Assembly: GCF_029962485.1 (NCBI RefSeq)
Contig: NZ_CP073638.1
Coordinates: 806,001 to 870,000 of the forward strand
Direction of reading: 5' to 3'
Length of the DNA stretch: 64,000 bases
Source: Burkholderia cepacia
Lineage (GTDB): Bacteria; Pseudomonadota; Gammaproteobacteria; Burkholderiales; Burkholderiaceae
This document shows, in pieces, positions 25,516 through 33,716 of the stretch. The first letter of the stretch is position 1; every line of letters starts with the position of its first letter. Under the pieces are notes generated by a model, which was not told the origin of the DNA, did not search any database, and was given only the letters and a program-made list of their open reading frames with translations. The translations under genes were made by a program, and so were the position numbers.

Positions 25516-25842
25516 TCAGCCGCGCAGCGCCACCCTTTCGCCGCTCGCCTGCCACGCGATCAGTGCCTGTTCGGCCTGTGCGAAGGCACGGCGCAGCGCG
25601 TCGTCGACGTCATCGCCGACGCACGGCGGCAGCGGCCTGAGCGCCGCGTCGTGCATCACCAGGTCGAGCCGCACGTCGTACAGCCGCGCGCCATCGATCG
25701 CCGCGCGCGATTCGATCGCGAGGTGGCAGCCGTCGATCAGCGCGCGGAACCGTTCGAGCCGCACCAGCTGCGCGCCGGCCTCGGCTTCGACCGCGGCGGT
25801 CCTCGTAAATCCACGGCAGGCGATCTGCATGCCCACGCCCAT
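25516..25842 (-). CDS. HPF/RaiA-like ribosome-associated stress protein
   Basis: A 108-residue cytosolic protein resembling the short hibernation-promoting factor fold: MQIACRGFTRTAAVEAEAGAQLVRLERF, then a strand region and DDVDDALRRAFAQAEQALIAW. HPF/RaiA proteins bind the small ribosomal subunit and silence translation in stationary phase or hypoxia. The match is by fold pattern rather than strict motif, so confidence is moderate. The frame stays open far upstream, but ATG 25842 (or 25830) starts the recognisable part. It is the last gene of a reverse-strand group that may be driven from the FNR-like site at 26595. Confidence 0.6.
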   Translation of the reverse strand: MGVGMQIACRGFTRTAAVEAEAGAQLVRLERFRALIDGCHLAIESRAAIDGARLYDVRLDLVMHDAALRPLPPCVGDDVDDALRRAFAQAEQALIAWQASGERVALRG

Positions 25843-25997
25843 GTCCGACTCTCCTGACGGCGCCGCCCGCTCGTCGACCGCCTTGCTTGCGCCGCCCGCA
25901 TCACGATGCGGCGGCATGCGTTTCCCGTGGCGGGGCGCGACTCTGCGATCGCTGCCCGGCCGACCATCCTCCCGCGCCGTGCCGGGCGCGGGGCTGC

Positions 25998-26237
25998 TCA
26001 TACGTTGAACACCTGCGACGTCTTCATCTCGATCCATGTCATGCCGGCGCGCAGCCCTTCGATCATGGCCTCGCGCTCGGTCGGATACGCATGGCTGTGC
26101 TCGAACGTATGATGAAACCGCGCGGCGCCGACGCCATGCTCGACGGACACGCGGCAGCGGAACTCGCCCGATTCGCACGGGCGCGTCTCGACTTCGACCG
26201 ACCAGTCGCGTTCGTGAATGTTGCCCTGCAGTGTCAT
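25998..26237 (-). CDS. Conserved hypothetical protein, 79 aa
   Basis: A 79-residue soluble acidic protein with alternating strands and a C-terminal helix: NIHERDWSVEVETR, FRCRVSVEHG, RFHHTFEHSHAYPTEREAMI and LRAGMTWIEMKTSQVFNV. I do not recognise a named domain. It is 16 bases downstream of the DUF1488 gene and about 155 upstream of the HPF-like gene on the same strand, so a stress-related role in a shared transcript is inferred from position only. Confidence 0.65.
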   Translation of the reverse strand: MTLQGNIHERDWSVEVETRPCESGEFRCRVSVEHGVGAARFHHTFEHSHAYPTEREAMIEGLRAGMTWIEMKTSQVFNV

Positions 26238-26253
26238 GCACCCTCCTGCGATA

Positions 26254-26544
26254 TCAGTCTTCGAGCCGGAAGTGACCGCTATGCAGCAGCACCGGCCGGC
26301 CGCCGATTTCCTCGAGCATCCGCCGAGCCATCGCCTCGATCGCCGACCGGTGCCCGTCGAACGCGGCCAGCAGGTCGCGTTCGAGCAGCGACCGTGCGCC
26401 GAAATGGTCTTCCAGCGCCTCGGCCGTGACCGCGCACTGTACGCAACGCCCGTCGACCAGCGCCGAAAACGCGACGACCAGATCGCGCGCGCAATATTCG
26501 GGCGGCTCGGACGGAAAAGTAATGTGCATCTGTCGGCCTGTCAT
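26254..26544 (-). CDS. DUF1488 family protein
   Basis: A 96-residue soluble protein with the DUF1488 pattern: ITFPSEPPEYCARDLVVAFSALVDGRCVQCAVTAEALEDHFGA, then a helical part with AAFDGHRSAIEAMARRML, and a final VLLHSGHF. The function of the family is unknown. The start at 26544 (alternative ATG 26529) lies 51 bases from a TTGAC-N4-GTCAA site. If that site sits near -41.5, transcription would start just before the gene, which fits FNR activation. Confidence 0.8.
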   Translation of the reverse strand: MTGRQMHITFPSEPPEYCARDLVVAFSALVDGRCVQCAVTAEALEDHFGARSLLERDLLAAFDGHRSAIEAMARRMLEEIGGRPVLLHSGHFRLED

Positions 26545-26594
26545 CGTCGTGATGGCTCCATGACGAGAGCATAGTGGCGCGCGCGGCCGCGCGC

Positions 26595-26608
26595 TTGACC
26601 CACGTCAA
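26595..26608 (-). promoter_or_regulatory. FNR/FixK-like box TTGAC-N4-GTCAA before the DUF1488 gene
   Basis: TTGACCCACGTCAA has the same half-sites and spacing as the box at 9466. Its centre is about 57 bases upstream of the DUF1488 start codon, which allows a class II position (-41.5) with a short leader. The FNR homologue encoded 1.1 kb away is the natural candidate to bind it. Confidence 0.55.
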
Positions 26609-26655
26609 GCGGTTCGCTGCGCCGCACGATCAGGATGCTGCCGCGCGACGCGGCT

Positions 26656-27054
26656 TCAGCCCGCGTCGGGCTCGATCGCCGCACCGCGCTCCACGAGCAG
26701 CTCGCGCAGCACGCTGCGGTGGCAATGGCGCTCGTCGTCGCAATAGCAGCCGATCGAGAACGCCGTGGTGGCCGACAGCGCCGCCAGCAGGTCCAGCACC
26801 TTCGCCGGATCGCCATGCGCCATCTCCGCGCGGAAGTGGCGCTTGAACGCATTCCATTCGGCGTCGGTTTTGGCGGCCTGTGCCTGGGCAACGAGTTCGG
26901 CGCTCGGCGACAGCGTCGGCAACCATACATCATAGTAGTTGCGCGACGCGAATTCCGCCTTCGGTACGCCACGCGGCGGCCGCCGCACCGTGCCGATCCG
27001 CAGGCCCTCGCCGGCCGCGCGCGGCGTGCCGAGCTGGATGATCCGGATGCCCAT
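26656..27054 (-). CDS. DUF488 family protein
   Basis: A 132-residue cytosolic protein. DUF488 features are the N-terminal IRIIQLGTPRAAGEGLRIGTVRRPPRGV, the YYDVWLPTLSPS segment and the C-terminal FSIGCYCDDERHCHRSVLRELL, with the family's Cys/His cluster. The biochemical role is unknown, although DUF488 members are found with stress and metal-related genes. The ATG at 27054 follows an AAGGGAG ribosome site; the open frame further upstream is not family-like. It is separated by 111 bases, including the FNR-like box, from the DUF1488 gene. Confidence 0.8.
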   Translation of the reverse strand: MGIRIIQLGTPRAAGEGLRIGTVRRPPRGVPKAEFASRNYYDVWLPTLSPSAELVAQAQAAKTDAEWNAFKRHFRAEMAHGDPAKVLDLLAALSATTAFSIGCYCDDERHCHRSVLRELLVERGAAIEPDAG

Positions 27055-27144
27055 GTCTCTCCCTTCTTGTTGTGTCGGATGCCGTGATCGTACCGCTGCA
27101 AGCGCGCACGCGTCTGTCGTCCAGCGCACGTTGCCGCCGCGCAA

Positions 27145-27183
27145 GAAAAAACCGGCTGCTCCCGCGACGGGAAACAGCCGGTT
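27145..27183 (-). terminator. Rho-independent terminator of the aromatic aminotransferase gene
   Basis: On the reverse strand AACCGGCTG (27175-27183) pairs with CAGCCGGTT (27150-27158) around an inner GC-rich stem and is followed by a short T-run. It lies 40 bases after the aminotransferase stop codon. Confidence 0.78.
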
Positions 27184-27222
27184 CATCCAGCATCGTTCGG
27201 TGCGCGCCGGGGCGCGCGTCGA

Positions 27223-28425
27223 TCAGACGCCGCTCTTCAGCACCTTGCCGATCGCATCCGCGACGATGCCGACATTCGAATCATTCAGGCCCGCCACGCA
27301 CATCCGGCCCGAGCGCAGGATGTACACGCCGTGCACTTCGCGCAGCGCGTCGACCTGCGATTCGGTCAGGCCCGTGTACGTGAACATCCCGCGCTGCTTC
27401 ACGTAGCGCGTGAGCGCCTCGCCGCTGACATGGTCGCGCAGGCCGTCATGGATCGACTGGCGCATCCGCGCGATGCGGCGGCACATCGCCGACAGTTCCT
27501 CTTCCCACTGCTTGCGCAGCGCCGGCGTGCCGAGCACGGCCGCGACGACCTTCGCGCCGTAGGTCTGCGGGTTGCTGTAGTTCGAGCGCACCGCGCCGGC
27601 CAGCTGGCCGAGCACGCGATCGGCCGCGGCCGCATCCTCGCAGACGACGCTCAGGCCGCCCACGCGCTCACCATACAGCGAGAAGTTCTTCGAGAACGAG
27701 TTCGCGACGAGTGCCGGCACGCCGCGGCGGGCCAGTTCGCGCACCGCGAACGCGTCCGCGTCGAGGCCCGCGCCGAAGCCCTGATACGCCATGTCGACGA
27801 ACGGCAGCAGCCCGCGCGCCTCGATCACGTCGATCAGCTTCTCCCACTGGCCTTCGTCGAGGTCGACGCCGGTCGGGTTATGGCAGCACGCATGCAGCAG
27901 CACGATGCTGCGCGCCGGCAGCGCGTCGATCGCCGCAAGCATCGCGTCGAACTTCAGGCCGCCCGTCGCCTCGTCGTAGTACGGGTACGTGTTCACCGTG
28001 AAGCCGGCGCGCTCGAAGATGAAGCGGTGGTTTTCCCAGCTCGGATCGCTGAGCCACACCTGCGCATCGGGGAAATAGCGCTTCAGGAAATCGGCGCCGA
28101 CCTTCAGCGCGCCCGAGCCGCCGAGCGTCTGCAGCGTCGCGATGCGGCCGGCCGCGCGGGCCGGGTGATCGGCACCGAACACGAGCGATTGCACGGCGTC
28201 GCGATACGCGGCCAGGCCGACCATCGGCAGGTACGGCTTCGGGCCGCTGTCGCGCTGCAGCGTGGTTTCGGCTTCGCGCACGGCGCCCATCACCGGAATC
28301 CGGCCTTCGGCGTCGAAATAGATCCCGATGCTCAGGTTGACCTTCTGGTCGCGCGGATCTTTCTGGAAATTCTCGTTCAGCGTCAGGATCGGGTCGCCCG
28401 GGTACGCGTCGATGTGTTCGAACAT
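27223..28425 (-). CDS. tyrB: Aromatic/aspartate aminotransferase (class I, PLP)
   Basis: A 400-residue PLP-dependent enzyme that exchanges amino groups between aromatic amino acids (or aspartate) and 2-oxoglutarate. It has the full family pattern: DPILTLNENFQKDPR at the start, QTLGGSGALKVGADFL, HACCHNPTGVDL, PFVDMAYQGFG and the PLP-binding Lys in NSFSKNFSLYGERVG. Length and motifs match bacterial TyrB. The gene lies 45 bases downstream of an AroP-like permease, and an Lrp-type regulator is divergent from the permease, so the group probably imports and degrades aromatic amino acids. Confidence 0.9.
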   Translation of the reverse strand: MFEHIDAYPGDPILTLNENFQKDPRDQKVNLSIGIYFDAEGRIPVMGAVREAETTLQRDSGPKPYLPMVGLAAYRDAVQSLVFGADHPARAAGRIATLQTLGGSGALKVGADFLKRYFPDAQVWLSDPSWENHRFIFERAGFTVNTYPYYDEATGGLKFDAMLAAIDALPARSIVLLHACCHNPTGVDLDEGQWEKLIDVIEARGLLPFVDMAYQGFGAGLDADAFAVRELARRGVPALVANSFSKNFSLYGERVGGLSVVCEDAAAADRVLGQLAGAVRSNYSNPQTYGAKVVAAVLGTPALRKQWEEELSAMCRRIARMRQSIHDGLRDHVSGEALTRYVKQRGMFTYTGLTESQVDALREVHGVYILRSGRMCVAGLNDSNVGIVADAIGKVLKSGV

Positions 28426-28470
28426 GGCTATGTCGGTCTCGTTTGGAAGAATGATCGGTCGTGGCCTGCG

Positions 28471-29856
28471 TCAGCGTGCGGATGCGCCGTCGCGCACCGC
28501 ATAGCCTGCATTCTTCTGACGGAAGCGATACCCGACCGCGAGCACCGCGAGCCATACCGGGATCAGGTACACCGACAGGCGGAGATCCGGCGTCAGGTAC
28601 ATCACGACGAGAATGCCGGCCATGAATGCCAGGCACAGGTAATTCGTGAAAGGATAGCCCAGACTGCGGAAGGAAGTCTCCTCTCCGGCCGCGCGCTTGG
28701 CCTGACGGAACTTCAGGTGGATCAGCGTGATCATCGCCCAGTTGATGATCAGCGCCGACACGACGAGGCCCATCAGCACCTCGAACGCCTTGCCCGGCAT
28801 GAAGTAATTGACCAGCACGCACGCGCCGGTCGCGAGCGCCGACGCGCCGAGCGCGGCGAGCGGAATGCCGCGCTTGTTCACCGAGCACAGCACCTTCGGC
28901 GCATTGCCCTGACGCGCGAGGCCGAACAGCATCCGGCTGTTGCTGTATACGCCGCTGTTGTAGACCGACAGCGCGGCCGTCAGCACGACAACGTTCAGCA
29001 CGTTGGCCACCACGTTGCTGCTCAGCGCGTGGAAGATCAGCACGAACGGGCTGCCGCCGGTGACGACCTTTTCCCACGGATACAGCGACAGCAGGACCGC
29101 GAGCGCGCCGATGTAGAAAATCAGGATGCGGTAGATCACCTGGTTGGTCGCGCGCGGAATGCTGCGCTTCGGATCGTCGGCCTCGGCCGCGGTGATGCCG
29201 ATCAGCTCCAGCCCGCCGAACGAGAACATGATGGCGGCCATCGACATCACGAGCCCCGACACGCCGTTCGGGAAGAAGCCGCCGTGTTGCCACAGGTTCC
29301 GGACGCTCGCCTCCGGCCCCGCATGGCCGCTCGCGAGCAGCCAGCCGCCGAAGCCGATCATGCCGACGATCGCGGCGACCTTGATGATCGAGAACCAGAA
29401 TTCCGTCTCGCCGTACGACTTCACGCTCGCCAGGTTGAGCAGGTTGATCGCGACGAAGAACACCAGCGCCGACACCCAGGTCGGCACGCCCGGCCACCAG
29501 TACTGCACGTAGATCCCGACGGCCGACAGCTCGGCCATGCTGACGAGGATGTACAACACCCAGTAGTTCCAGCCCGACAGGAAGCCGGTGAAGTGGCCGA
29601 CGTACTTGTTGGCGAAGTAGCTGAACGAGCCGGCGACGGGCTCGTCGACGACCATCTCGCCGAGCTGGCGCATGATGAAGAACGCGACGATGCCGGCCAC
29701 CGCGTAGCCGAGCAGCACGGACGGGCCGGCCATCTTGATCGTCTGCGCGATGCCGAGGAACAGCCCCGTGCCGAGCGCACCGCCGAGCGCAATCAGCTGG
29801 ATGTGCCGGTTCTTCAGCCCGCGCTTCAGGCCGTCGCTCTCGTTTCCAGAAACCAT
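28471..29856 (-). CDS. Amino acid permease, AroP/APC family
   Basis: A 461-residue, twelve-helix proton symporter of the amino-acid permease type. The opening LKRGLKNRHIQLIALGGALGTGLFLG and later FSFGGLELIGITAAEADDP and YSNSRMLFGLARQGNAP are diagnostic for the AroP/ProY/GabP group. Aromatic substrates are suggested by the aminotransferase immediately downstream. The ATG at 29856 sits directly before the family start; the longer reading adds a Pro/Ala-rich leader. It is divergent from lrp. Confidence 0.9.
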   Translation of the reverse strand: MVSGNESDGLKRGLKNRHIQLIALGGALGTGLFLGIAQTIKMAGPSVLLGYAVAGIVAFFIMRQLGEMVVDEPVAGSFSYFANKYVGHFTGFLSGWNYWVLYILVSMAELSAVGIYVQYWWPGVPTWVSALVFFVAINLLNLASVKSYGETEFWFSIIKVAAIVGMIGFGGWLLASGHAGPEASVRNLWQHGGFFPNGVSGLVMSMAAIMFSFGGLELIGITAAEADDPKRSIPRATNQVIYRILIFYIGALAVLLSLYPWEKVVTGGSPFVLIFHALSSNVVANVLNVVVLTAALSVYNSGVYSNSRMLFGLARQGNAPKVLCSVNKRGIPLAALGASALATGACVLVNYFMPGKAFEVLMGLVVSALIINWAMITLIHLKFRQAKRAAGEETSFRSLGYPFTNYLCLAFMAGILVVMYLTPDLRLSVYLIPVWLAVLAVGYRFRQKNAGYAVRDGASAR

Positions 29857-30176
29857 GTCTTCTCCACTCTGTCCGCCTCCGCCTGCAGCGGGGTGCGGCG
29901 CGCCTCGGTGTGCCGGGCGCTGTTTTACTGTGCCGGCGGCCGTTCGTGGAGCCGCCGGGTTGGGGGACTGCAATCCTCGCGTGGCGGCGCCCGATTAGCG
30001 TCAGCGTGCCCGCCAGACCGGCCGCCGACCTCGCCGCATCCGCATTGCTGCGGCCGCACACGAAAACCCGGCGTCAGTGTAGCGTCGCGACGGCGAAATC
30101 GGGTTTCGTAACCCGTTCATGCAAACCCTACATTATGAGATAAGATTGCATCCAGGAGACAGATGAGGAAATAAAA
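29857..30176. other. Divergent promoter region between permease and Lrp regulator
   Basis: A 320-base region containing the promoters of the permease and the lrp-type gene. It becomes AT-richer near 30120-30176. It holds the inverted repeat at 30100-30115 and a loose ATGCAA...TTGCAT pair at 30119-30124 and 30146-30151, either of which could bind the Lrp protein. No gene is recognised. Confidence 0.55.
30100..30115. promoter_or_regulatory. Inverted repeat CGGGTT-N4-AACCCG, candidate operator
   Basis: A perfect 6-base inverted repeat with a 4-base spacer lies 61 bases upstream of the lrp-type start codon, at the edge of the AT-rich promoter segment. Binding by the Lrp-family protein is a guess from position. 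Confidence 0.35.
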
Positions 30177-30650
30177 ATGCATGAACCGGTTCTGGATCGC
30201 CTCGATCGCCACTTGCTTTCGATCCTGCAGGAGAACGGCCGCGCGTCGAACCTCGATCTGGCGAAGGCCGTCGGCCTGTCGCCCGCGCAGACACTACGCC
30301 GCCACCGGCGGCTGGAGGAGATCGGCGCGATCCGCCGCTATGAAACCCGGCTGTGCCCCGACACGCTTGGCTTTGGCGTCACCGCTTTCGTGCACGTGAC
30401 GATGGAGCGCGGCCATATCCGCGACCTGTCGAAGTTCCAGAAACTCGTGTCGGATCTCGCGCAGATCCAGGAATGTTTCTCGGTGACGGGCGATATCGAC
30501 TACGTGTTGAAGGTCGTCGCGCGCGACCTGAAGGGGCTGTCCACTTTTCTGCTCGAAACGCTGATGCGGATTCCCGGCGTGAGCGGCGTGCATTCCAGCG
30601 TGTGCCTCGACGAGATCAAGTGCACGAGTGCGATGCCGGTGGAAAGCTGA
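30177..30650 (+). CDS. Lrp/AsnC-family transcriptional regulator
   Basis: A 157-residue feast/famine regulator. The N-terminal helix-turn-helix (LDRHLLSILQENGRASNLDLAKAVGLSPAQTLRRHRRLEEIGAI) is followed by a RAM ligand-binding domain (VTAFVHVTMERGH, ECFSVTGDIDYVLKVVARDLKGLSTFL, VSSV-type end). A GAGGAA ribosome site lies just upstream of the ATG. It is divergent from the AroP-like permease and is likely to control the permease and aminotransferase genes in response to an amino acid. Confidence 0.93.
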   Translation: MHEPVLDRLDRHLLSILQENGRASNLDLAKAVGLSPAQTLRRHRRLEEIGAIRRYETRLCPDTLGFGVTAFVHVTMERGHIRDLSKFQKLVSDLAQIQECFSVTGDIDYVLKVVARDLKGLSTFLLETLMRIPGVSGVHSSVCLDEIKCTSAMPVES

Positions 30651-30689
30651 CCCGGCGAGCGACACGCCCGGCACATCGGGCCAACGCGT

Positions 30690-31547
30690 TCACCGCACCG
30701 CTTCGAACGCACTGATCAGCAACGCCCCCGCCGCGATCACCGCGCACCCCGTCGCCCGACGCGGCGTCAGCCGCTCGCCGAGATACACGCGCGCAATCAG
30801 CGCCGCGAACACCACGCTCGTTTCGCGCAGCGCCGACACCGGGCCCATCGGCGCGCGATCCATCGCCCAGATCACGATGCCGTACGCGAGCGCCGCGAAC
30901 ACGCCGCCGCACGCGGCCTTCGCCGTCTCGCCGACCTCCTGCGTGAGCCGCAGCGGCCCCGCGCGCAACCGGTAGTACGCGGCCATCATCGCGCCCGTCA
31001 GCACGAACATCCACGCGGTATAGCCGACCGTGTTGCCGCTCTCGCGCACGCCGATTCCGTCGACCACGCTGTACGCCGCGATCGACACACCGGTCGCGAA
31101 CGCCGTCGGCAGCACCTGCCTCATCCGGTGCTTCGCGTCGCGCCCGCGCTCCAGCCCGATCGCCATGATGCCCGCGCAGATCAGCACGAGCCCGCATTGC
31201 GCGCCGACGTTCAGGTGCTCGCCCGCGAACGCCGCCGCGCCGAGCGTGACGAGCAGCGGCGCGGTGCCGCGCGCAACCGGGTACGCGACGGTCAGGTCGC
31301 CATGCTCGTACGCGCGCACGAGCAGCAGCGTATAGACGACGTGGATCACGGCCGACGCGACCACGCAGAGCCAGCTCGCCGGTGTGATCGGCGCGGCGGC
31401 CGGCAGGAACAGCAGCGCGAACACCCCGATCGCGATCTGCAGCACCGTCGCCGACCGCAACCGGTCGCCGCTGCTGCGGACGAGCGCATTCCATGACGCA
31501 TGCAGGAACGCCGCGCACAGAACGGCAAACAGAACGGGGATCGGCAC
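30690..31547 (-). CDS. EamA/DMT-family transporter
   Basis: A 285-residue, ten-helix DMT transporter with two EamA repeats. It starts VPIPVLFAVLCAAFLHASWNALVRSSGD and includes YEHGDLTVAYPVARGTAPLLVTLGAAAF and PVSALRETSVVFAALIA. The GTG at 31547 starts exactly at the first membrane helix; frames further upstream are polar and unrelated. Substrate unknown. It converges on the lrp gene. Confidence 0.85.
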   Translation of the reverse strand: MPIPVLFAVLCAAFLHASWNALVRSSGDRLRSATVLQIAIGVFALLFLPAAAPITPASWLCVVASAVIHVVYTLLLVRAYEHGDLTVAYPVARGTAPLLVTLGAAAFAGEHLNVGAQCGLVLICAGIMAIGLERGRDAKHRMRQVLPTAFATGVSIAAYSVVDGIGVRESGNTVGYTAWMFVLTGAMMAAYYRLRAGPLRLTQEVGETAKAACGGVFAALAYGIVIWAMDRAPMGPVSALRETSVVFAALIARVYLGERLTPRRATGCAVIAAGALLISAFEAVR

Positions 31548-31948
31548 GCTGAAGCCTCGCTGACAGTGGGAAATCGCGCGATGCGCGCGACAGGCGTTCA
31601 TCGTATGAATGCGTAACCGGATTGTCAAAAAAGCGCCGCACGGCGTTGCGTAGACGAATTCGCCGGCCACGCCCTTTCGCCTGCCCTGCTTGGCTCGCGC
31701 GGCAGCCACCCGCGCGCCGCCGAATGTGACGCCGAGGTGGCACGCGGTCTGCCCCTTTCCGTTCTCTTTCGTGGCGCGTTGCGCCGTAATGAAATCGATA
31801 CCGCAGCGCAACCCTCGCGAAATCACTCCGTCCCCATATCTTCATACGCGACTGTTCCAATGCGCGTGCTCTCTCACGAGCTCCGCGCCGAACCGACACG
31901 GCGACGGGGCCGCTCTCCACCATCGAAGACCTTACCTGGAGTTTCCCG
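31548..31948. other. Divergent intergenic region without recognisable gene
   Basis: A 401-base region between the divergent DMT transporter and phosphoesterase genes. The segment before 31949 must hold the promoter of the phosphoesterase. I found no convincing operator and no T-tract terminator; frames open across it are shadows without family features. Confidence 0.5.
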
Positions 31949-33622
31949 ATGTTCCGTCAAGCCTTGCTCGTCACTGCCTGCGCAGCCGCAGCGCTGGCGC
32001 TGTTCGCCTGTGGCGGCAGCGACGATCCCACGTCGACGCCTGCCGTGTCGTCGCAGGATGCGCTGCAGACCGCCACGCCGATCAAGCACGTCGTCGTGAT
32101 CTATGGCGAAAACATCTCGTTCGACCACTACTTCGGCACCTATCCGAACGCGACGAACCCGTCGGGCGAACCGGCGTTCAGCGCGAAGTCCGGCACGCCG
32201 ACGCCGAACGGGCTGACGGGCACGCTGCTCACCGCGAACCCCAACTTCACGAACACCGCCAACGGCACCGACGCGGCGAACCCGTTCCGCCTCGACCGCA
32301 CGCAAGCGGCGACCGCCGACCAGAACCACGCGTACACGGCCGAGCAGCAGGCCGAGGACAACGGCCTCGCCGACCTGTTCCCGAAGTACACGGGCAAGGG
32401 CTCGTCCGGCGGCGCCGGCGCGTTCGGCACGAAGGGCCAGGTGATGGGCTACTTCGACGGCAACACCGTGACGGCACTGTGGAACTACGCGCAGCGCTTC
32501 GCGATGAGCGACAACATGTACACGACGTCGTACGGCCCGTCGACGCCGGGCGCGCTGAACGTCGTGTCGGGCCAGACCAACGGGATGCAGATCGTCAAGA
32601 CGTCCGCGCAACCGTCGACGCTCGCGAAGAGCTCGTACTACATCAATGACGGCGCGGGCGGCCTGACGATGATCAACGACGTCGACCCGGGCAACGACGT
32701 GTGCTCGAGCACGACCGACCAGGCGCTGATGAGCGGCAAGAACATCGGCGACCTGCTGAACGGCGCGAAGATCACGTGGGGCGGCTTCATGGGCGGCTTC
32801 AACCTGTCGACGACCAACGGCAACGGCACGACGGGCTGTGCGCGCAGCACGGTCGCCACCGCCGTGAACGCCGCGACGTCGGACTACATCCCGCACCACA
32901 ACTGGTTCCAGTACTACGCGTCGACGTCGAACCCGCAGCACACGCGCCCGAGCTCGGTCGCGGCGATCGGTTCGAGCCTCCAGGCCGACGGCAAGACCGC
33001 CGAGCCCGCGAACCACCAGTACGACACGGACGACTTCTTCGCCGCCGTGAAGGCCGGCAACTTCCCGTCGGTCAGCTACCTGAAGGCCCCGGCCGCACAG
33101 GATGCGCACGCGGGTTATTCGGATCCGCTCGACGAGCAGGCGTTCGTGACGAAGGTCGTCAACTTCCTGCAACAGCAGCCGGACTGGCAGAACACGGCCG
33201 TGATCGTCACCTATGACGACTCGGACGGCTGGTACGACCACGTGTACACGGCGCCGACGCGCGCGTCGTCGGACCCGGTCGACCAGGTGAACGGCGCCGG
33301 CAAGTGCGGCACGGGCGGCACCACCGGCGTGAACGGCGCGACCGTGAACGGCCGCTGCGGCCCGGGCGTGCGCATTCCGCTGATCGTGATCTCGCCGTAT
33401 GCGAAGCAGAACTACGTCGACCACACGATGCTCGACCAGTCGTCCGTCGTGCGCTTCATCGAGGACAACTGGCTCGGCGGCCAGCGTATCGGCGGCGGTT
33501 CGTTCGATGCGACGGCCGGCGACCTGCGCAACCTGTTCGACTTCGCGTCGAAGCCGAACACGACGCCGCTGTACCTCGACCCGACGCTCGGCACCGCATT
33601 GAGCGCTGCACCGGCAATCTGA
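31949..33622 (+). CDS. acpA: Phosphoesterase, AcpA acid phosphatase / phospholipase C family
   Basis: A 557-residue exported phosphoesterase (PF04185 type) that cleaves phosphomonoesters or phospholipids outside the cytoplasm. The signal peptide ends in a lipobox (LALFAC, Cys21), suggesting a lipoprotein. The catalytic core is visible as IKHVVVIYGENISFDHYFGTYP, TADQNHAYTAEQQAEDNG, DNMYTTSYGPSTPG, VIVTYDDSDGWYDHV and RIPLIVISPYAKQNYVDHT. The lack of a Tat signal and the compact length favour the AcpA branch over haemolytic phospholipase C. The next gene, 95 bases on beyond a terminator, is a dihaem peroxidase. Confidence 0.87.
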   Translation: MFRQALLVTACAAAALALFACGGSDDPTSTPAVSSQDALQTATPIKHVVVIYGENISFDHYFGTYPNATNPSGEPAFSAKSGTPTPNGLTGTLLTANPNFTNTANGTDAANPFRLDRTQAATADQNHAYTAEQQAEDNGLADLFPKYTGKGSSGGAGAFGTKGQVMGYFDGNTVTALWNYAQRFAMSDNMYTTSYGPSTPGALNVVSGQTNGMQIVKTSAQPSTLAKSSYYINDGAGGLTMINDVDPGNDVCSSTTDQALMSGKNIGDLLNGAKITWGGFMGGFNLSTTNGNGTTGCARSTVATAVNAATSDYIPHHNWFQYYASTSNPQHTRPSSVAAIGSSLQADGKTAEPANHQYDTDDFFAAVKAGNFPSVSYLKAPAAQDAHAGYSDPLDEQAFVTKVVNFLQQQPDWQNTAVIVTYDDSDGWYDHVYTAPTRASSDPVDQVNGAGKCGTGGTTGVNGATVNGRCGPGVRIPLIVISPYAKQNYVDHTMLDQSSVVRFIEDNWLGGQRIGGGSFDATAGDLRNLFDFASKPNTTPLYLDPTLGTALSAAPAI

Positions 33623-33642
33623 CCGGGATTGCATGACCGTAT

Positions 33643-33669
33643 GGCCGGCGCCTCACGCGCCGGCCTTTT
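33643..33669 (+). terminator. Rho-independent terminator after acpA
   Basis: Perfect 9-base arms GGCCGGCGC (33643-33651) and GCGCCGGCC (33657-33665) with a 5-base loop are followed by TTTT, 20 bases after the acpA stop codon. Confidence 0.85.
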
Positions 33670-33716
33670 CCGTTTAACGCGTCGCTTCGTGCGGCGCCCG
33701 ATTTCCGACCGACAGC

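Noticed and set aside
27331..30111. 926-residue forward open frame across the aminotransferase and permease genes
   Set aside because: It runs antisense through two well-supported genes and has no domain features.
31615..31645. Hairpin followed by T-run on the reverse strand
   Set aside because: Stem of 4-5 bases with a tiny loop, and no gene upstream on that strand to terminate.
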